Below, piece after piece: positions 1 through 7,579 of a stretch of 64,000 bases of DNA. Under the pieces are notes generated by a model. It had not been told where the DNA came from and made no database searches. It worked only from the letters and a program-made list of their open reading frames with translations. Positions within the stretch are counted from its first letter, which is position 1. The number at the start of each line of letters is the position of its first letter. The stretch spans positions 84,011 through 148,010 of the forward strand of contig NZ_BARF01000099.1 of the NCBI RefSeq assembly GCF_000367365.1. The letters are read 5' to 3'. The DNA comes from Streptomyces prunicolor NBRC 13075. Its GTDB lineage: Bacteria > Actinomycetota > Actinomycetes > Streptomycetales > Streptomycetaceae. Made by a program: the position numbers and the translations under genes.

Positions 1-465
1 ATCCCGGTCGAAGAGCTTCCGACGGGCAACGCGAGCCTCGACCAGCTCCTCCACTTTGGCGTCGGGGAGTTTGGGGAAGCCGCCGCCGATCAGGGCCCGG
101 GCATAGTCCTTGGTCTGGAAGAGGCCGTCGATCACATACGTCTGATACGACGACAGCGTCACGGCCTCCGCCTCCATCAGCGCGAAGTTCTTGAACTGGG
201 GAGGGTACTTGTCGAGCAGGACATACGTGCGGGCCTCCTCGAAGACCTGCATCCCGCCCCCGATCGTCTCCTCCAGCTTGACGAGCATCTCGTCGCTCGC
301 GGGCTGCGCGCAGGTCTCCATCGCGCTGATCGCTGACCCGGTGTAGCCGGTCATCTTGCCCAACTCCACTTGCGTGAGCCCCTGTTGCTCACGCAGTGCC
401 TTCGCGAGGAGGGCGACGAGACGCGCCACGCCACTCGCCTCCGCCTTGTTCTCCGCCCGCGCCAT
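1..465 (-). CDS. XRE-family regulator, DUF5753 type (partial, 3' end outside window)
   Basis: Read leftwards; 155 codons are visible before the window ends. Residues about 15-70 form an XRE helix-turn-helix (LTQVELGKMTGYTGSAIS). From about residue 95 the text matches the start of the DUF5753 domain, with the hallmark YVIDGLFQTKDYARALI. Family members are about 270-290 residues, so roughly the second half is missing here. The ATG at 465 has a G-rich Shine-Dalgarno (475-479) nine bases upstream; an in-frame GTG at 474 is possible but would overlap it. It is divergent from the unknown gene at 591, the same arrangement as the pair at 14.3-15.6 kb. Likely a DNA-binding transcriptional regulator of the WhiJ-like class; its target is unknown. 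Confidence 0.85.
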   Translation of the reverse strand, partial: MARAENKAEASGVARLVALLAKALREQQGLTQVELGKMTGYTGSAISAMETCAQPASDEMLVKLEETIGGGMQVFEEARTYVLLDKYPPQFKNFALMEAEAVTLSSYQTYVIDGLFQTKDYARALIGGGFPKLPDAKVEELVEARVARRKLFDRD

Positions 466-590
466 CGCGGTCACCCCCGAACTCAACCGAACTCAACCGG
501 TCAACAGCACCCCGCACCCGTATCCAACCGTTGCGGACGGTCGACGCAGAGTTATGGAAGACGGTAGCTGTGACTGCCGAGACTGTCCCC

Positions 591-986
591 ATGGATACGC
601 AAAGTGACCTGAAATGGATCCCTGCGACCGGCATCCAACTCCGCAAGGCGGGGGTCCAGTTCGACGCGGTGCGGGTGGATGGCGACGAGGGCAGAGACCT
701 CGCGGACAGGCTCGCGCGCATGACGGGAGGGGCGCCGGGTCCAGTCGTAGAAGAGGCGACGGGCAACAGGGCCGTCTACTTCCTGGTCCCGGTCGGCAGT
801 TCGTCCCACCGCTCCTGGCCACCCGGAGTAACCCGCCTCACCGCCGGCCCGAACCACATGTCGTACATCCCGGTACCGGCTCTCAATGGCCAGACCTGGC
901 CCCTGAGTTGGCGCTACCGCCCGACGACACCGGACCACTTCGTCCACACGTTGCTGCTGCGGACGGCGCTGCAGCCCCAGGAGTGA
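591..986 (+). CDS. Conserved hypothetical protein, paralogue of 14305-14715
   Basis: A 131-residue soluble protein beginning MDTQSDLKWIPATGIQLRKA. I do not recognise a named domain. It aligns along its length with the protein at 14305-14715: shared landmarks are WIPA(T/S)G-QLR, the FDAVR segment, GPVV-EA, YFL, W-P-GV, and a C-terminal PAL-G-TWPL-W followed by FV. Both copies are divergent from a DUF5753 regulator, so the protein is probably a functional partner or target of that regulator. The ATG at 591 is chosen because homology with the paralogue begins there; a longer in-frame extension upstream would run into the promoter region and has no paralogue match. No signal peptide or membrane segment is seen. 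Confidence 0.7.
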   Translation: MDTQSDLKWIPATGIQLRKAGVQFDAVRVDGDEGRDLADRLARMTGGAPGPVVEEATGNRAVYFLVPVGSSSHRSWPPGVTRLTAGPNHMSYIPVPALNGQTWPLSWRYRPTTPDHFVHTLLLRTALQPQE

Positions 987-1089
987 CGAGCTCCCCTCCC
1001 CGGACTCCCGGCCGCACGCCCGTGCAGCGCCCGGGCCCTTCACAAGAAACGGAGTGTCGATGACCGTCACACTCGTACGCCCGGAGAAG

Positions 1090-1106
1090 GTATACCGCCG
1101 GTATAC
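1090..1106. promoter_or_regulatory. Palindromic operator over a leaderless promoter
   Basis: Arms GTATACC (1090-1096) and GGTATAC (1100-1106) flank a 3-base spacer. The right arm overlaps a good -10 hexamer TATACT (1102-1107). Counting seven bases downstream puts the expected transcription start on the A of the ATG at 1114, so the antitoxin mRNA is probably leaderless. A repressor bound to the palindrome would block this promoter, the usual autoregulation layout of toxin-antitoxin operons. No convincing -35 box is visible. Confidence 0.65.
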
Positions 1107-1113
1107 TTTGCTC

Positions 1114-1380
1114 ATGGCTGACACCACCATCAAGGTCGACCCCGCTGTCCGGGACCGCCTCCAAGAGCTTGCCCGGGAGCGCGGGATCACCATGCGGGAC
1201 CTCGTCGCGGAGCTGGCCGGGGCCACGCCCACCAAGGAAGAGCTGCGCAAGCGGTACGAGGAGACCAGGGCGTACGTCGAGGAGCACTTCCTCGGGCGGC
1301 CTTACATGGATGAGGACGAGAAGGCCGGCGAGAAGTTGTGGGCCGACCTCGAAGCCGGACGTATCGGGGAGGTCCAGTGA
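1114..1380 (+). CDS. Antitoxin-like small protein of a putative toxin-antitoxin pair
   Basis: An 88-residue protein (MADTTIKVDPAVRDRLQELA...). Its first ~30 residues have the short-strand then helix pattern of ribbon-helix-helix/VapB-type antitoxins (TIKVDPAVRDRL), where the strand contacts operator DNA. The C-terminal half is acidic and helical (YEETRAYVEEHF), as in toxin-binding antitoxin tails. It starts at the ATG placed directly at the predicted transcription start behind the palindrome at 1090-1106. Its stop overlaps the GTG of the next gene (GTGA at 1377-1380), giving translational coupling with the PIN-like protein. Role by context: autorepressor and neutraliser of the downstream protein. 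No direct family match can be proven by eye. Confidence 0.65.
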   Translation: MADTTIKVDPAVRDRLQELARERGITMRDLVAELAGATPTKEELRKRYEETRAYVEEHFLGRPYMDEDEKAGEKLWADLEAGRIGEVQ

Positions 1381-1838
1381 CGGGGGAGGAGCGGTACCCG
1401 CTGCCTCGCGCGGTCATCTTCGACGACACCGCCGCGCTGGCCCTCGGCGCGGGCAACATCATGGCCTCTCGACTCGTCGTCGAGGCCGAGAAGGATCCCG
1501 CCCTGCGCGTCTACATCCCGGCGCTCAGTCTCGCCGTCGCCGAGCGTGAGCGGGCCGGGGTCGCCGAACACGTCGGAGCGTTGCCGTCCGTGGCCATCGA
1601 GGGGCTTGACTTCGCGGCGGCTGCCGCTGTGGGCAAGCGGCTGCGGGTCGCCGGTGACGCCGACGGCAACGGTGGGGGCGAAGGCGACAAGAGTGAGGCC
1701 GACTGGAGCGGCGCCCATGTGCTGCACCTCGCCCTGCCCACCGTCGAGTGGCCGCGAGGGCGACCCGTCCTGACCAGGACGCCCACCCGGTATCGCGGTA
1801 CCGGCATCCGCACGATCCGGATCGTCGAGCAGGGCTGA
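1377..1838 (+). CDS. PIN-domain-like putative toxin
   Basis: A 153-residue protein starting at a GTG that overlaps the antitoxin stop. The N-terminus AVIFDDTAALALGAGN resembles the first strand and catalytic Asp of PIN nucleases (family pattern: hydrophobic strand, then D, then S/T-A-L). The end (GAHVLHLALP...GRPVLTRTPTRY...GIRTIRI) resembles the last PIN helix and strand, where the family has an Asp after VLT. Here that position reads R-T-P, so one acidic residue may be replaced and the fold may be degenerate. By context this is a VapC-like ribonuclease toxin. It is followed by a strong hairpin terminator, so the operon has two genes. Confidence 0.55.
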   Translation: MTGEERYPLPRAVIFDDTAALALGAGNIMASRLVVEAEKDPALRVYIPALSLAVAERERAGVAEHVGALPSVAIEGLDFAAAAAVGKRLRVAGDADGNGGGEGDKSEADWSGAHVLHLALPTVEWPRGRPVLTRTPTRYRGTGIRTIRIVEQG

Positions 1839-1840
1839 CC

Positions 1841-1876
1841 ACAAAGGGGGTGCCCTCATCGGGACGCCCCCTTTGT
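1841..1876. terminator. Strong hairpin terminator
   Basis: Near-perfect inverted repeat: ACAAAGGGGGTGCCC pairs with GGGACGCCCCCTTTGT around a short loop, three bases after the toxin stop. It closes the toxin-antitoxin operon; the A/T outer pairs would allow it to work in both directions. Confidence 0.8.
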
Positions 1877-1934
1877 CCAGGCATATCCTGAATGTGTCCA
1901 CCCCGCGCACGCCGACCAGGAGAAGGTGACTGCG

Positions 1935-2225
1935 ATGCGCATGATGCTGAAAGCGTCCATGGACACGGAGAAGGGGAACGAGGCCATCCGGAACGGGACT
2001 CTCGGGAAGCTGATGCAGGAGACCCTGGAGCAGATCAAGCCCGAGGCCGCCTACTTCACCGCCGAGGGCGGCAAGCGCACCGCGTTCCTGTTCTTCGACC
2101 TCGCGGACCCCTCCGACATCCCGTCGATCAGTGAGCCGCTCTTCCTCAACCTGGGTGCCGAGCTGACCTACACCCCGGTGATGAACGCGGAGGACGTCAC
2201 GAGTGGTCTCACCAAGGTCCGTTAG
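1935..2225 (+). CDS. Small conserved protein, DUF3303-like
   Basis: A 96-residue soluble protein (MRMMLKASMDTEKGNEAI...). The pattern of a short N-terminal strand, a helix, then EAAYFTAEGGKRTAFLFFDL and a C-terminal PVMNAEDVTSGL matches a small ferredoxin-like alpha-beta family common in actinomycetes, sometimes labelled DUF3303 or, misleadingly, pantothenate synthetase. No catalytic residue is evident. The ATG at 1935 is preceded by AGGAG (1919-1923); a GTG at 1926 overlaps that ribosome binding site and is less likely. It stands alone, between the terminator at 1841-1876 and a convergent tautomerase gene. Function unknown. Confidence 0.65.
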   Translation: MRMMLKASMDTEKGNEAIRNGTLGKLMQETLEQIKPEAAYFTAEGGKRTAFLFFDLADPSDIPSISEPLFLNLGAELTYTPVMNAEDVTSGLTKVR

Positions 2226-2241
2226 GTCCTGACACAGGTCC

Positions 2242-2457
2242 TCATTCCTGCGGCGTTCCCTGGATCTTGGCGAGGGTCAGGACGCCGCCGCCGATGCCCC
2301 AGCCCGCGTCGGCGACTTCCTCCACCAGGACGAGCGTGGTGGCGCGGGCGCCGTCGCCGAAGATCTCGGCGTACAGGTCCGTGGTGCGCGTGATGATCTG
2401 CTCCTTCTGCTCGGCGGTGAGGGCGCCGACGGGGACCTTGAAGTTCGCGAAAGGCAT
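2242..2457 (-). CDS. Tautomerase family protein (4-oxalocrotonate tautomerase-like)
   Basis: A 71-residue protein starting MPFANFKVPVGALTAEQK. In this family the initiator Met is removed and Pro2 acts as catalytic base for keto-enol tautomerisation; Pro2 is present. The helix EQKEQIITRTTDLYAEIFG and the strand ATTLVLVEEV fit the beta-alpha-beta fold, and the length is close to the usual 60-75 residues. The start was chosen to place Pro second; longer frames upstream lack family similarity. It lies between DUF3303-like and MmyB-type regulator genes, and the regulator is divergent from it, so the regulator may control it. The substrate cannot be told from the sequence. Confidence 0.8.
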   Translation of the reverse strand: MPFANFKVPVGALTAEQKEQIITRTTDLYAEIFGDGARATTLVLVEEVADAGWGIGGGVLTLAKIQGTPQE

Positions 2458-2597
2458 GGTGTTCTCATTCCTCGTGCTGGTGGGGCCTGCGGGTATGAGG
2501 CAACCCTGCGTCCCCGGCGCCCGCCTCGCCAGGGCTGAGCCCACCCAGGGGTTGTCATCCCCTGGCTCGGACGCCGTGGAGAGGCGACGATGAGACG

Positions 2598-3482
2598 GTG
2601 AACCTTCCCGAGCTTGCCGCGTTCCTCAAGTCCCGGCGTGACCGGGTCCGGCCGGCCGACGCCGGGCTGCCCGTCGGGCCCCGGCGCCGGGTGCCCGGAC
2701 TGCGGCGCGAGGAGGTCGCGCAGCTGGCGGGGCTGTCCGCCGACTACTACACCGAGCTGGAGCGGGGGCGTGGCGCCCAGCCCTCGGCCCAGACCCTGGC
2801 TGCCCTCGCCCGCGCGCTGCGGCTCGGTGGCGACCAGCGCGATCACCTGTTCCACCTTGCCGACCGGCCGCTGCCCGAGTCGGCGCGGGGTACGGGCGCG
2901 CGGCACGTACAGCCCGCCCTGCTGGGGCTGCTGGACCGGCTGGCCACCACCCCGGCCCAGGTCATCACCGACCTGCACGAGACCCTCGTACAGAATGAGC
3001 TGGCCGCTGCGCTCCTCGGGCGGGCGCCGGAACCGCGCGGGCCCGTCACCGGGTTCGCGTACCGGTGGTTCACCGATCCGGACTCCCGCGCGGTCTACCC
3101 GGCCGAGGATCATCCGCATCACTCACGGGTCTTCGTCGCCGATCTCCAGGCCGTCGCCGCCCGCCGGAGCCGTGACAGCGAGGTCGCCGGGATGACGGCC
3201 GCGCTGCGGCAGCGCAGCGCGGAGTTCGCAGCCCTCTGGGACACCCATGACGTCGGTCTGCGCCGCACCGATCACAAGCGCATCGTGCACCCCGCGCTGG
3301 GCGTCATCGAGCTGGACTGCCACAGCCTCTTCAGCGAGGACGGCCGTCAGCGCCTCCTGTGGTTCACGGCCCCGCCCGGCACCGAGGGCGCCGCCCAGCT
3401 CGAACTGCTCGGCGTCATCGGTACACAGGACATGGCGGCGGCGGCCGAGGACAGCTCCCGCACCGCCGACCGGAACCGCTAG
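2598..3482 (+). CDS. XRE-family regulator with MmyB-like ligand-binding domain
   Basis: A 294-residue regulator starting at a GTG behind GGAGAGG. Residues about 5-75 carry the typical helix-turn-helix of this family, including RRVPGLRREEVAQLAGLS-DYYTELERGR. The remainder, from about residue 100 (LLGLLDRLATTPAQVITDL...), is the MmyB-like PAS-type domain thought to bind a small ligand, with the usual late motif HPALGVIELDC. Such proteins often regulate the divergent neighbour; here that is the tautomerase gene, 140 bases away. The stop codon TAG at 3480-3482 overlaps the stop of the convergent gene. Confidence 0.88.
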   Translation: MNLPELAAFLKSRRDRVRPADAGLPVGPRRRVPGLRREEVAQLAGLSADYYTELERGRGAQPSAQTLAALARALRLGGDQRDHLFHLADRPLPESARGTGARHVQPALLGLLDRLATTPAQVITDLHETLVQNELAAALLGRAPEPRGPVTGFAYRWFTDPDSRAVYPAEDHPHHSRVFVADLQAVAARRSRDSEVAGMTAALRQRSAEFAALWDTHDVGLRRTDHKRIVHPALGVIELDCHSLFSEDGRQRLLWFTAPPGTEGAAQLELLGVIGTQDMAAAAEDSSRTADRNR

Positions 3483-4129
3483 CTGAACACGATCATCGAG
3501 CCCTGCGCGAGGCTGCGGGTCGCCGCCGCGTGCAGGCCCAGCCAGACGTGGCGCTCACGCGCGAACGGGCTGGGGTCGTACGGCGCTGCTACGGCCGGTT
3601 CCTCCAACTCCGTGGGAGCTGGGGGAGCTTGGGGTGCCGCCGGTGGGTTCGCCGGGTCGATGCCGATCGTCGGGGCCACGAACTCCAGCTCGCGCAGGAG
3701 GGTTTGGGACGAGCCCAACGGGCCGCCGCCGGCGAGGAGTTCGTCGTTCGCGAGGGGGTGCGGGAAGTCGACCGGGACGTAGGCGCCCGCGTGGTCGTAG
3801 TGCCAGACCAGGTGGGACTGCTGGGCCGTCGTCTCGAACATCTCCAGGAGTTGTTCGTAGTCACCGCCCAGTTCGTCCACCGGCGTCACCGGGAGACCGC
3901 AGACCTGGAGGAGGTAGGCCCGGCGCAGGAAGTGCAGCGCGTCGTAGTCGAAGCCCGCGACCGGGGCGACCTCGCCGGACAGGCCCGGCATGTACTGGTA
4001 CACCGGCACCGGAGGCAGTCCTGCCTCGGCCAACAGGGAGTTGTAGAGCGCGAGTTCCTCGGCGAACGGATTGTCGGGGGTGTGGCACAACACGTCGACG
4101 AGCGGGACCAGCCACAGGTCACAGGCCAA
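3479..4129 (-). CDS. Conserved actinobacterial hypothetical protein
   Basis: A 216-residue protein starting at TTG (4129) with AGGAG seven to eight bases upstream. Sequence begins MACDLWLVPLVDVLCHTPDN and contains ALHFLRRAYLLQVCGLP and HLVWHYDHAGAYVPVDF. The text looks like a well-conserved Streptomyces protein but I cannot name a domain. The Trp/Tyr/His-rich middle suggests a folded soluble protein, while the C-terminal 60 residues are Pro/Ala-rich and probably flexible. No signal peptide or membrane helix. It converges with the MmyB-type regulator: the stops share the palindrome gctagc (3478-3483), leaving no intergenic DNA. Confidence 0.6.
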   Translation of the reverse strand: MACDLWLVPLVDVLCHTPDNPFAEELALYNSLLAEAGLPPVPVYQYMPGLSGEVAPVAGFDYDALHFLRRAYLLQVCGLPVTPVDELGGDYEQLLEMFETTAQQSHLVWHYDHAGAYVPVDFPHPLANDELLAGGGPLGSSQTLLRELEFVAPTIGIDPANPPAAPQAPPAPTELEEPAVAAPYDPSPFARERHVWLGLHAAATRSLAQGSMIVFS

Positions 4130-4218
4130 AAGGGGCTCCTCGGTTACTCGCTGCGCAGCGTGGTGTTCGCATGGTGGTCAGGCAAGAGTAGGGGGAAGAG
4201 TAGTCGGTGCGGCCCGGG

Positions 4219-6711
4219 TCAGCTCCCCTCGTGCAGGTCCCATACCCACACGCCGTCCACCCACTTACCGGGTCGGCCCACCAGCTTTTCCACAGCGGTG
4301 CGGAGCTTGTCGTCGTTGGGCTGCGGAGCGACCACCAGGGCGCCCGCGTGCCAGAACGCGAAGTCGGTCCTGGCCTGCGCCTGCCAGTTCTTGCCGATGG
4401 TGGGGATGACGCCGGTGTAGCGCACGTCACGCAGCATGTTGGAGGTGAAGCGGGGCGAGGCGCCGTAGATGCCGATGCGGTCGTCGCCGTAGGGGCCGTT
4501 GAAGTAGCCGCCCGGCATCTTGAAGCCGAGGCCGGAGGCTGTTTGCCAGTGCAGGGGTTCCGCGGCGCCGGGGTCGGCGAGCGGGACCGGGACGATCGAT
4601 TCGCCGGCGCGGACGTACGACTTGTAGGTGCCGTCCGTGAAGAAGGCCGGTACCGCCGCTCGGTCGACTGCCTTCAGGGGCGCGGGGATGATCGGGATCA
4701 GGGCCATGCACACGGCCAGCAGGCCCACGTACTGCGTGCCGAGCTGGCGCGTCGCCGCCAGCTTCTCCACCGCGATCGCCAGCAGCATGCCCAGCGCCGG
4801 TGCGCAGATCATCGCCACCCGGCCCTCGATCACCGACTCGAAGAGCGGCTTGTGGGCGAGCAGGGCCCACGGGCCCGGGTAGATCGTGTCCGTGAGCGGG
4901 ATGCGGATCTTGGGGCCCATCGACAGGATCGCCGCCGCGATCGCCGTGAACGCCAGCGCCTTGACGAGGGCGTGCTCCCACAGGCGTACGACGATGGCGA
5001 GGGCGAGGAGGACGAGCGGCCAGCCGTAGAAGGCGTTCTGCTCGGTGGGGTTGAGGGAGAGGGAGTTGGCGCGGACCTCGTTGCCCGCGATCAGGGAGCG
5101 TTCGGCGAAGGAGAGCAGGGCGAGTGGGCTGTTGCCCGCGTTGTCGCCGTGCAGGACGCTCTTGTAGCTCTGTGGCCCTACGAACTGATACCAGAGGGGG
5201 ATCAGGATGATCGGTGCGCAGACCGCCGCCGCGATGCCCAGGCCCTTGATGAGCGGGCGCCAGGATGCCCGGACGACCTCCCTGTTGAGGACTCCGTAGG
5301 ACGCGGCGAAGAGGACCATGCCGATCGACGCCAGGAGCAGGGGCTCCTCGCCGAGGAAGATCTGGTAGGCCGCCATCACGCCGAGGACGATGCCGTCGCG
5401 GAGCACTCGCGTGCCCGCGCACAGGCGCAGGGCGCGGTCGATGATCAGCGGGATCATGAAGAGGATGACGAAGTTCGGGTGCGCGTTGGCGTGGCTGACC
5501 ATCGGCGGGGCGAAGGCCGCGAGTGAGGCGCCGACGAAGGCCGCGGCCCGTTGCCGTACGACGCGCTTCACGATCAGCCAGTACCAGGCGGCGGCCGTGG
5601 CCGCGAGGCCGAGCGCCATGCAGACGCTGAGCGAGACCGCGGGGCCGGCCAGCAGGGTCAGGGGCGCGAAGGGGACCGACAGGCCCAGCATGACCGTGTT
5701 GGCCATGAGGTTCACGCCGTCGGGGAAGCCCTGGAGGTTGGAGAAGAACGGGTTGTGGAAGTGGGCCACGTTGTCGGCCGTGACCGCGAAGAACCACTCC
5801 CACTGGTTCTGGTCCTGGAGGGAGTCCTCCAGGTAGCGGTGGTTCGGGTCGAAGAGGCGGCCCGAGTAGAGGGCGACCGACATGAGGAGGAAGAGGACGG
5901 TGACCAGGATGTCGACCGGGCGCAGGGAGCGGGCGCGGAGGCGGCCGAGTTCGGTGAGGACCTTGGCGTAGTCGAGGGGTCGTACCTTCGAGCCGGACTG
6001 GTGGGCCCAGCGCACCGGGACCTCGGCGACCTCCCAGTCCGCGCGGCGGAAGTGCTGGAGGACCTCTACGTCGATGCCCCAACCGTTGATACGGGAGGCG
6101 GCGAAGGCCTCGCGGGCGCGGTCGCCCTCGAAGAGCTTGAAGCCGCACTGGGTGTCGCGTATGCCGGGCACCGCGGCCTGGCGTATGAGCAGGTTGCCCG
6201 CGCGGCCCAGGAGTTCACGTATCGGATGCTGATGGCTCTCTATCGTCGCGCCCGGCGCGGCACGGGAGCCGATCGCCGCCGCACGGCCCTCGCTCAGCTC
6301 CTTGTCGAGCTTCTCCAACTCCTCGATGGGCGCGGCCAGATCGGCGTCGGTGACCAGCACCCGGCGCCCGCGCGAGGCGGCGACGCCGAGGCGCAGGGCG
6401 TGGCCCTTGCCGCGGTTGCGGGGGCTGGTGACCAACTGCACGCGCGGATCGGCGCGGGAGGTGACGACCTCGCGGGTCCCGTCGTCGGAGCCGTCGTCGG
6501 CGACGATGATCTCCCAGTCGCCGAAGCGGCCCTCGTCGTCGCCCAGGTATGTGGTGATCGCGTCGAGCGTCGGCCCGAGCCGCCGCTCCTCGTTGTAGGC
6601 GGGCACGACGACACTGAGGTCCACGACGACGGCACTGGGGTCCACGGAGGAACTGGTGGGGTCCACGGAGGCACTGTCCACGGCCGGAGCGGCCCTTTCC
6701 GGTCCGGTCAC
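4219..6711 (-). CDS. GT2 glycosyltransferase (dolichyl-phosphate-glucose synthase-like) with large membrane domain
   Basis: About 830 residues. Residues ~30-265 form a GT2 GT-A domain: LSVVVPAYNEERRL, a VADDGSDDGT nucleotide-sugar loop, VTDADLAAP (DXD-like metal site) and TQCGFKLF, the pattern of polyprenyl/dolichyl-phosphate glucosyltransferases. From ~285 on there are a dozen or so hydrophobic helices with loops, as in polytopic GT-C-like proteins, so the product probably transfers a sugar to a lipid carrier and uses it in the membrane. The long linker at residues 5-30 is VDP-repetitive. The GTG at 6711 overlaps the stop of the GntR gene (GTGA), so it is translated by coupling. Acceptor and final glycoconjugate are unknown. 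Confidence 0.85.
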   Translation of the reverse strand: MTGPERAAPAVDSASVDPTSSSVDPSAVVVDLSVVVPAYNEERRLGPTLDAITTYLGDDEGRFGDWEIIVADDGSDDGTREVVTSRADPRVQLVTSPRNRGKGHALRLGVAASRGRRVLVTDADLAAPIEELEKLDKELSEGRAAAIGSRAAPGATIESHQHPIRELLGRAGNLLIRQAAVPGIRDTQCGFKLFEGDRAREAFAASRINGWGIDVEVLQHFRRADWEVAEVPVRWAHQSGSKVRPLDYAKVLTELGRLRARSLRPVDILVTVLFLLMSVALYSGRLFDPNHRYLEDSLQDQNQWEWFFAVTADNVAHFHNPFFSNLQGFPDGVNLMANTVMLGLSVPFAPLTLLAGPAVSLSVCMALGLAATAAAWYWLIVKRVVRQRAAAFVGASLAAFAPPMVSHANAHPNFVILFMIPLIIDRALRLCAGTRVLRDGIVLGVMAAYQIFLGEEPLLLASIGMVLFAASYGVLNREVVRASWRPLIKGLGIAAAVCAPIILIPLWYQFVGPQSYKSVLHGDNAGNSPLALLSFAERSLIAGNEVRANSLSLNPTEQNAFYGWPLVLLALAIVVRLWEHALVKALAFTAIAAAILSMGPKIRIPLTDTIYPGPWALLAHKPLFESVIEGRVAMICAPALGMLLAIAVEKLAATRQLGTQYVGLLAVCMALIPIIPAPLKAVDRAAVPAFFTDGTYKSYVRAGESIVPVPLADPGAAEPLHWQTASGLGFKMPGGYFNGPYGDDRIGIYGASPRFTSNMLRDVRYTGVIPTIGKNWQAQARTDFAFWHAGALVVAPQPNDDKLRTAVEKLVGRPGKWVDGVWVWDLHEGS

Positions 6712-7412
6712 CGGGCGGCCAGCCGCTCGATGAGGTCGAGGGAGTGCGTGTTGTACGCGGTGACGATCGAGCGCGCGCCCGGGGTGTCGCGGCGTGCCAG
6801 GGCGTCGACCAGCTCGGTGTGCTCGGACCACAGCCGGCCGCGCAGATCGGTCACCCGGCGCAGATGCTGCACCGTGCACACCCAGGACTGGACGCGCAGC
6901 CGGTGCAGGAAGTCGCCGAGGTAGGGGTTGCCGAACATGGTGCTCAACTCGCGCCAGTAGCGCAGGTCGTAGCCGATCAGCACGCTGAGGTCACCGGCGT
7001 CGGCGGCGCGCTGCGCCTCCTCGCCGCGGCGGCGGACACCGGCGAGCGCGGCGACCGTACGGGGGTCGTCGGTGCGGTCGAAGACGGGGTGGCCCTCGAT
7101 CAGGGCCAGGAACATGCCCTCGGTGACCAGGGCACGGGCCTCGATCATCCCGCGGTGGTCGGCCACCGAGTACTCGTGGACGCGGAAGCCGCGGTGCTGG
7201 TCGGCTTCCAGGAGGCCCTGCGCGGAGAGATCGACGAGTGCTTCCCTGACCGGGGTGGCGGAGACGCCGTACTGCTCGGCGATCTCCTTCACCGTGAACT
7301 CCTGGCCGGGTTGGAGCCGGCCGGCCAGGACCTCGTCGCGAAGCGCGTCGGCGATCTGCTGCCGCAGGGTGCTGCGGGTCACGGCGCCGCTGCCGCTGCT
7401 TCCTCCGGGCAT
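6708..7412 (-). CDS. GntR-family regulator (FCD-type)
   Basis: About 234 residues. Residues ~10-75 carry the GntR winged helix (LRDEVLAGRLQPGQEFTVKE and YGVSATPVREALVDL). The C-terminal all-helical domain, with DLRYWRELSTMFGNPYL and a final helix, fits the FCD/FadR effector domain. The ATG at 7412 is chosen because a GAGGGAG ribosome site precedes it; an in-frame GTG at 7469 lies within the inverted repeat 7449-7466 that looks like the operator. Its stop overlaps the glycosyltransferase start, so regulator and enzyme are one operon. The aminotransferase gene upstream is on the same strand, 167 bases away, and may also be a target. Confidence 0.85.
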   Translation of the reverse strand: MPGGSSGSGAVTRSTLRQQIADALRDEVLAGRLQPGQEFTVKEIAEQYGVSATPVREALVDLSAQGLLEADQHRGFRVHEYSVADHRGMIEARALVTEGMFLALIEGHPVFDRTDDPRTVAALAGVRRRGEEAQRAADAGDLSVLIGYDLRYWRELSTMFGNPYLGDFLHRLRVQSWVCTVQHLRRVTDLRGRLWSEHTELVDALARRDTPGARSIVTAYNTHSLDLIERLAAR

Positions 7413-7448
7413 CGTCGGAGCGTCTCCCTCATCGCGTTCGATGGCGTA

Positions 7449-7466
7449 CTCGTATATGTCTACGAG
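7449..7466. promoter_or_regulatory. Candidate GntR operator
   Basis: Inverted repeat CTCGTA (7449-7454), six-base spacer, TACGAG (7461-7466), placed 37-54 bases upstream of the GntR start. GntR/FadR proteins bind short palindromes of this size and usually repress their own promoter. Confidence 0.5.
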
Positions 7467-7579
7467 CACGCCACCTTACGCGTTCGGGTTCCCGCCCTGC
7501 CCGAATACGGGCACCAGTTGAACGGACCCGCCCATTCCGGGCGTTAAGAGGTGTATTCGGTGGCGTTTTCGGTGGCGTA

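Noticed and set aside
552..1250. Minus-strand frames opposite the 591-986 gene and the antitoxin
   Set aside because: Several overlapping shadows; paralogy supports the plus-strand gene instead.
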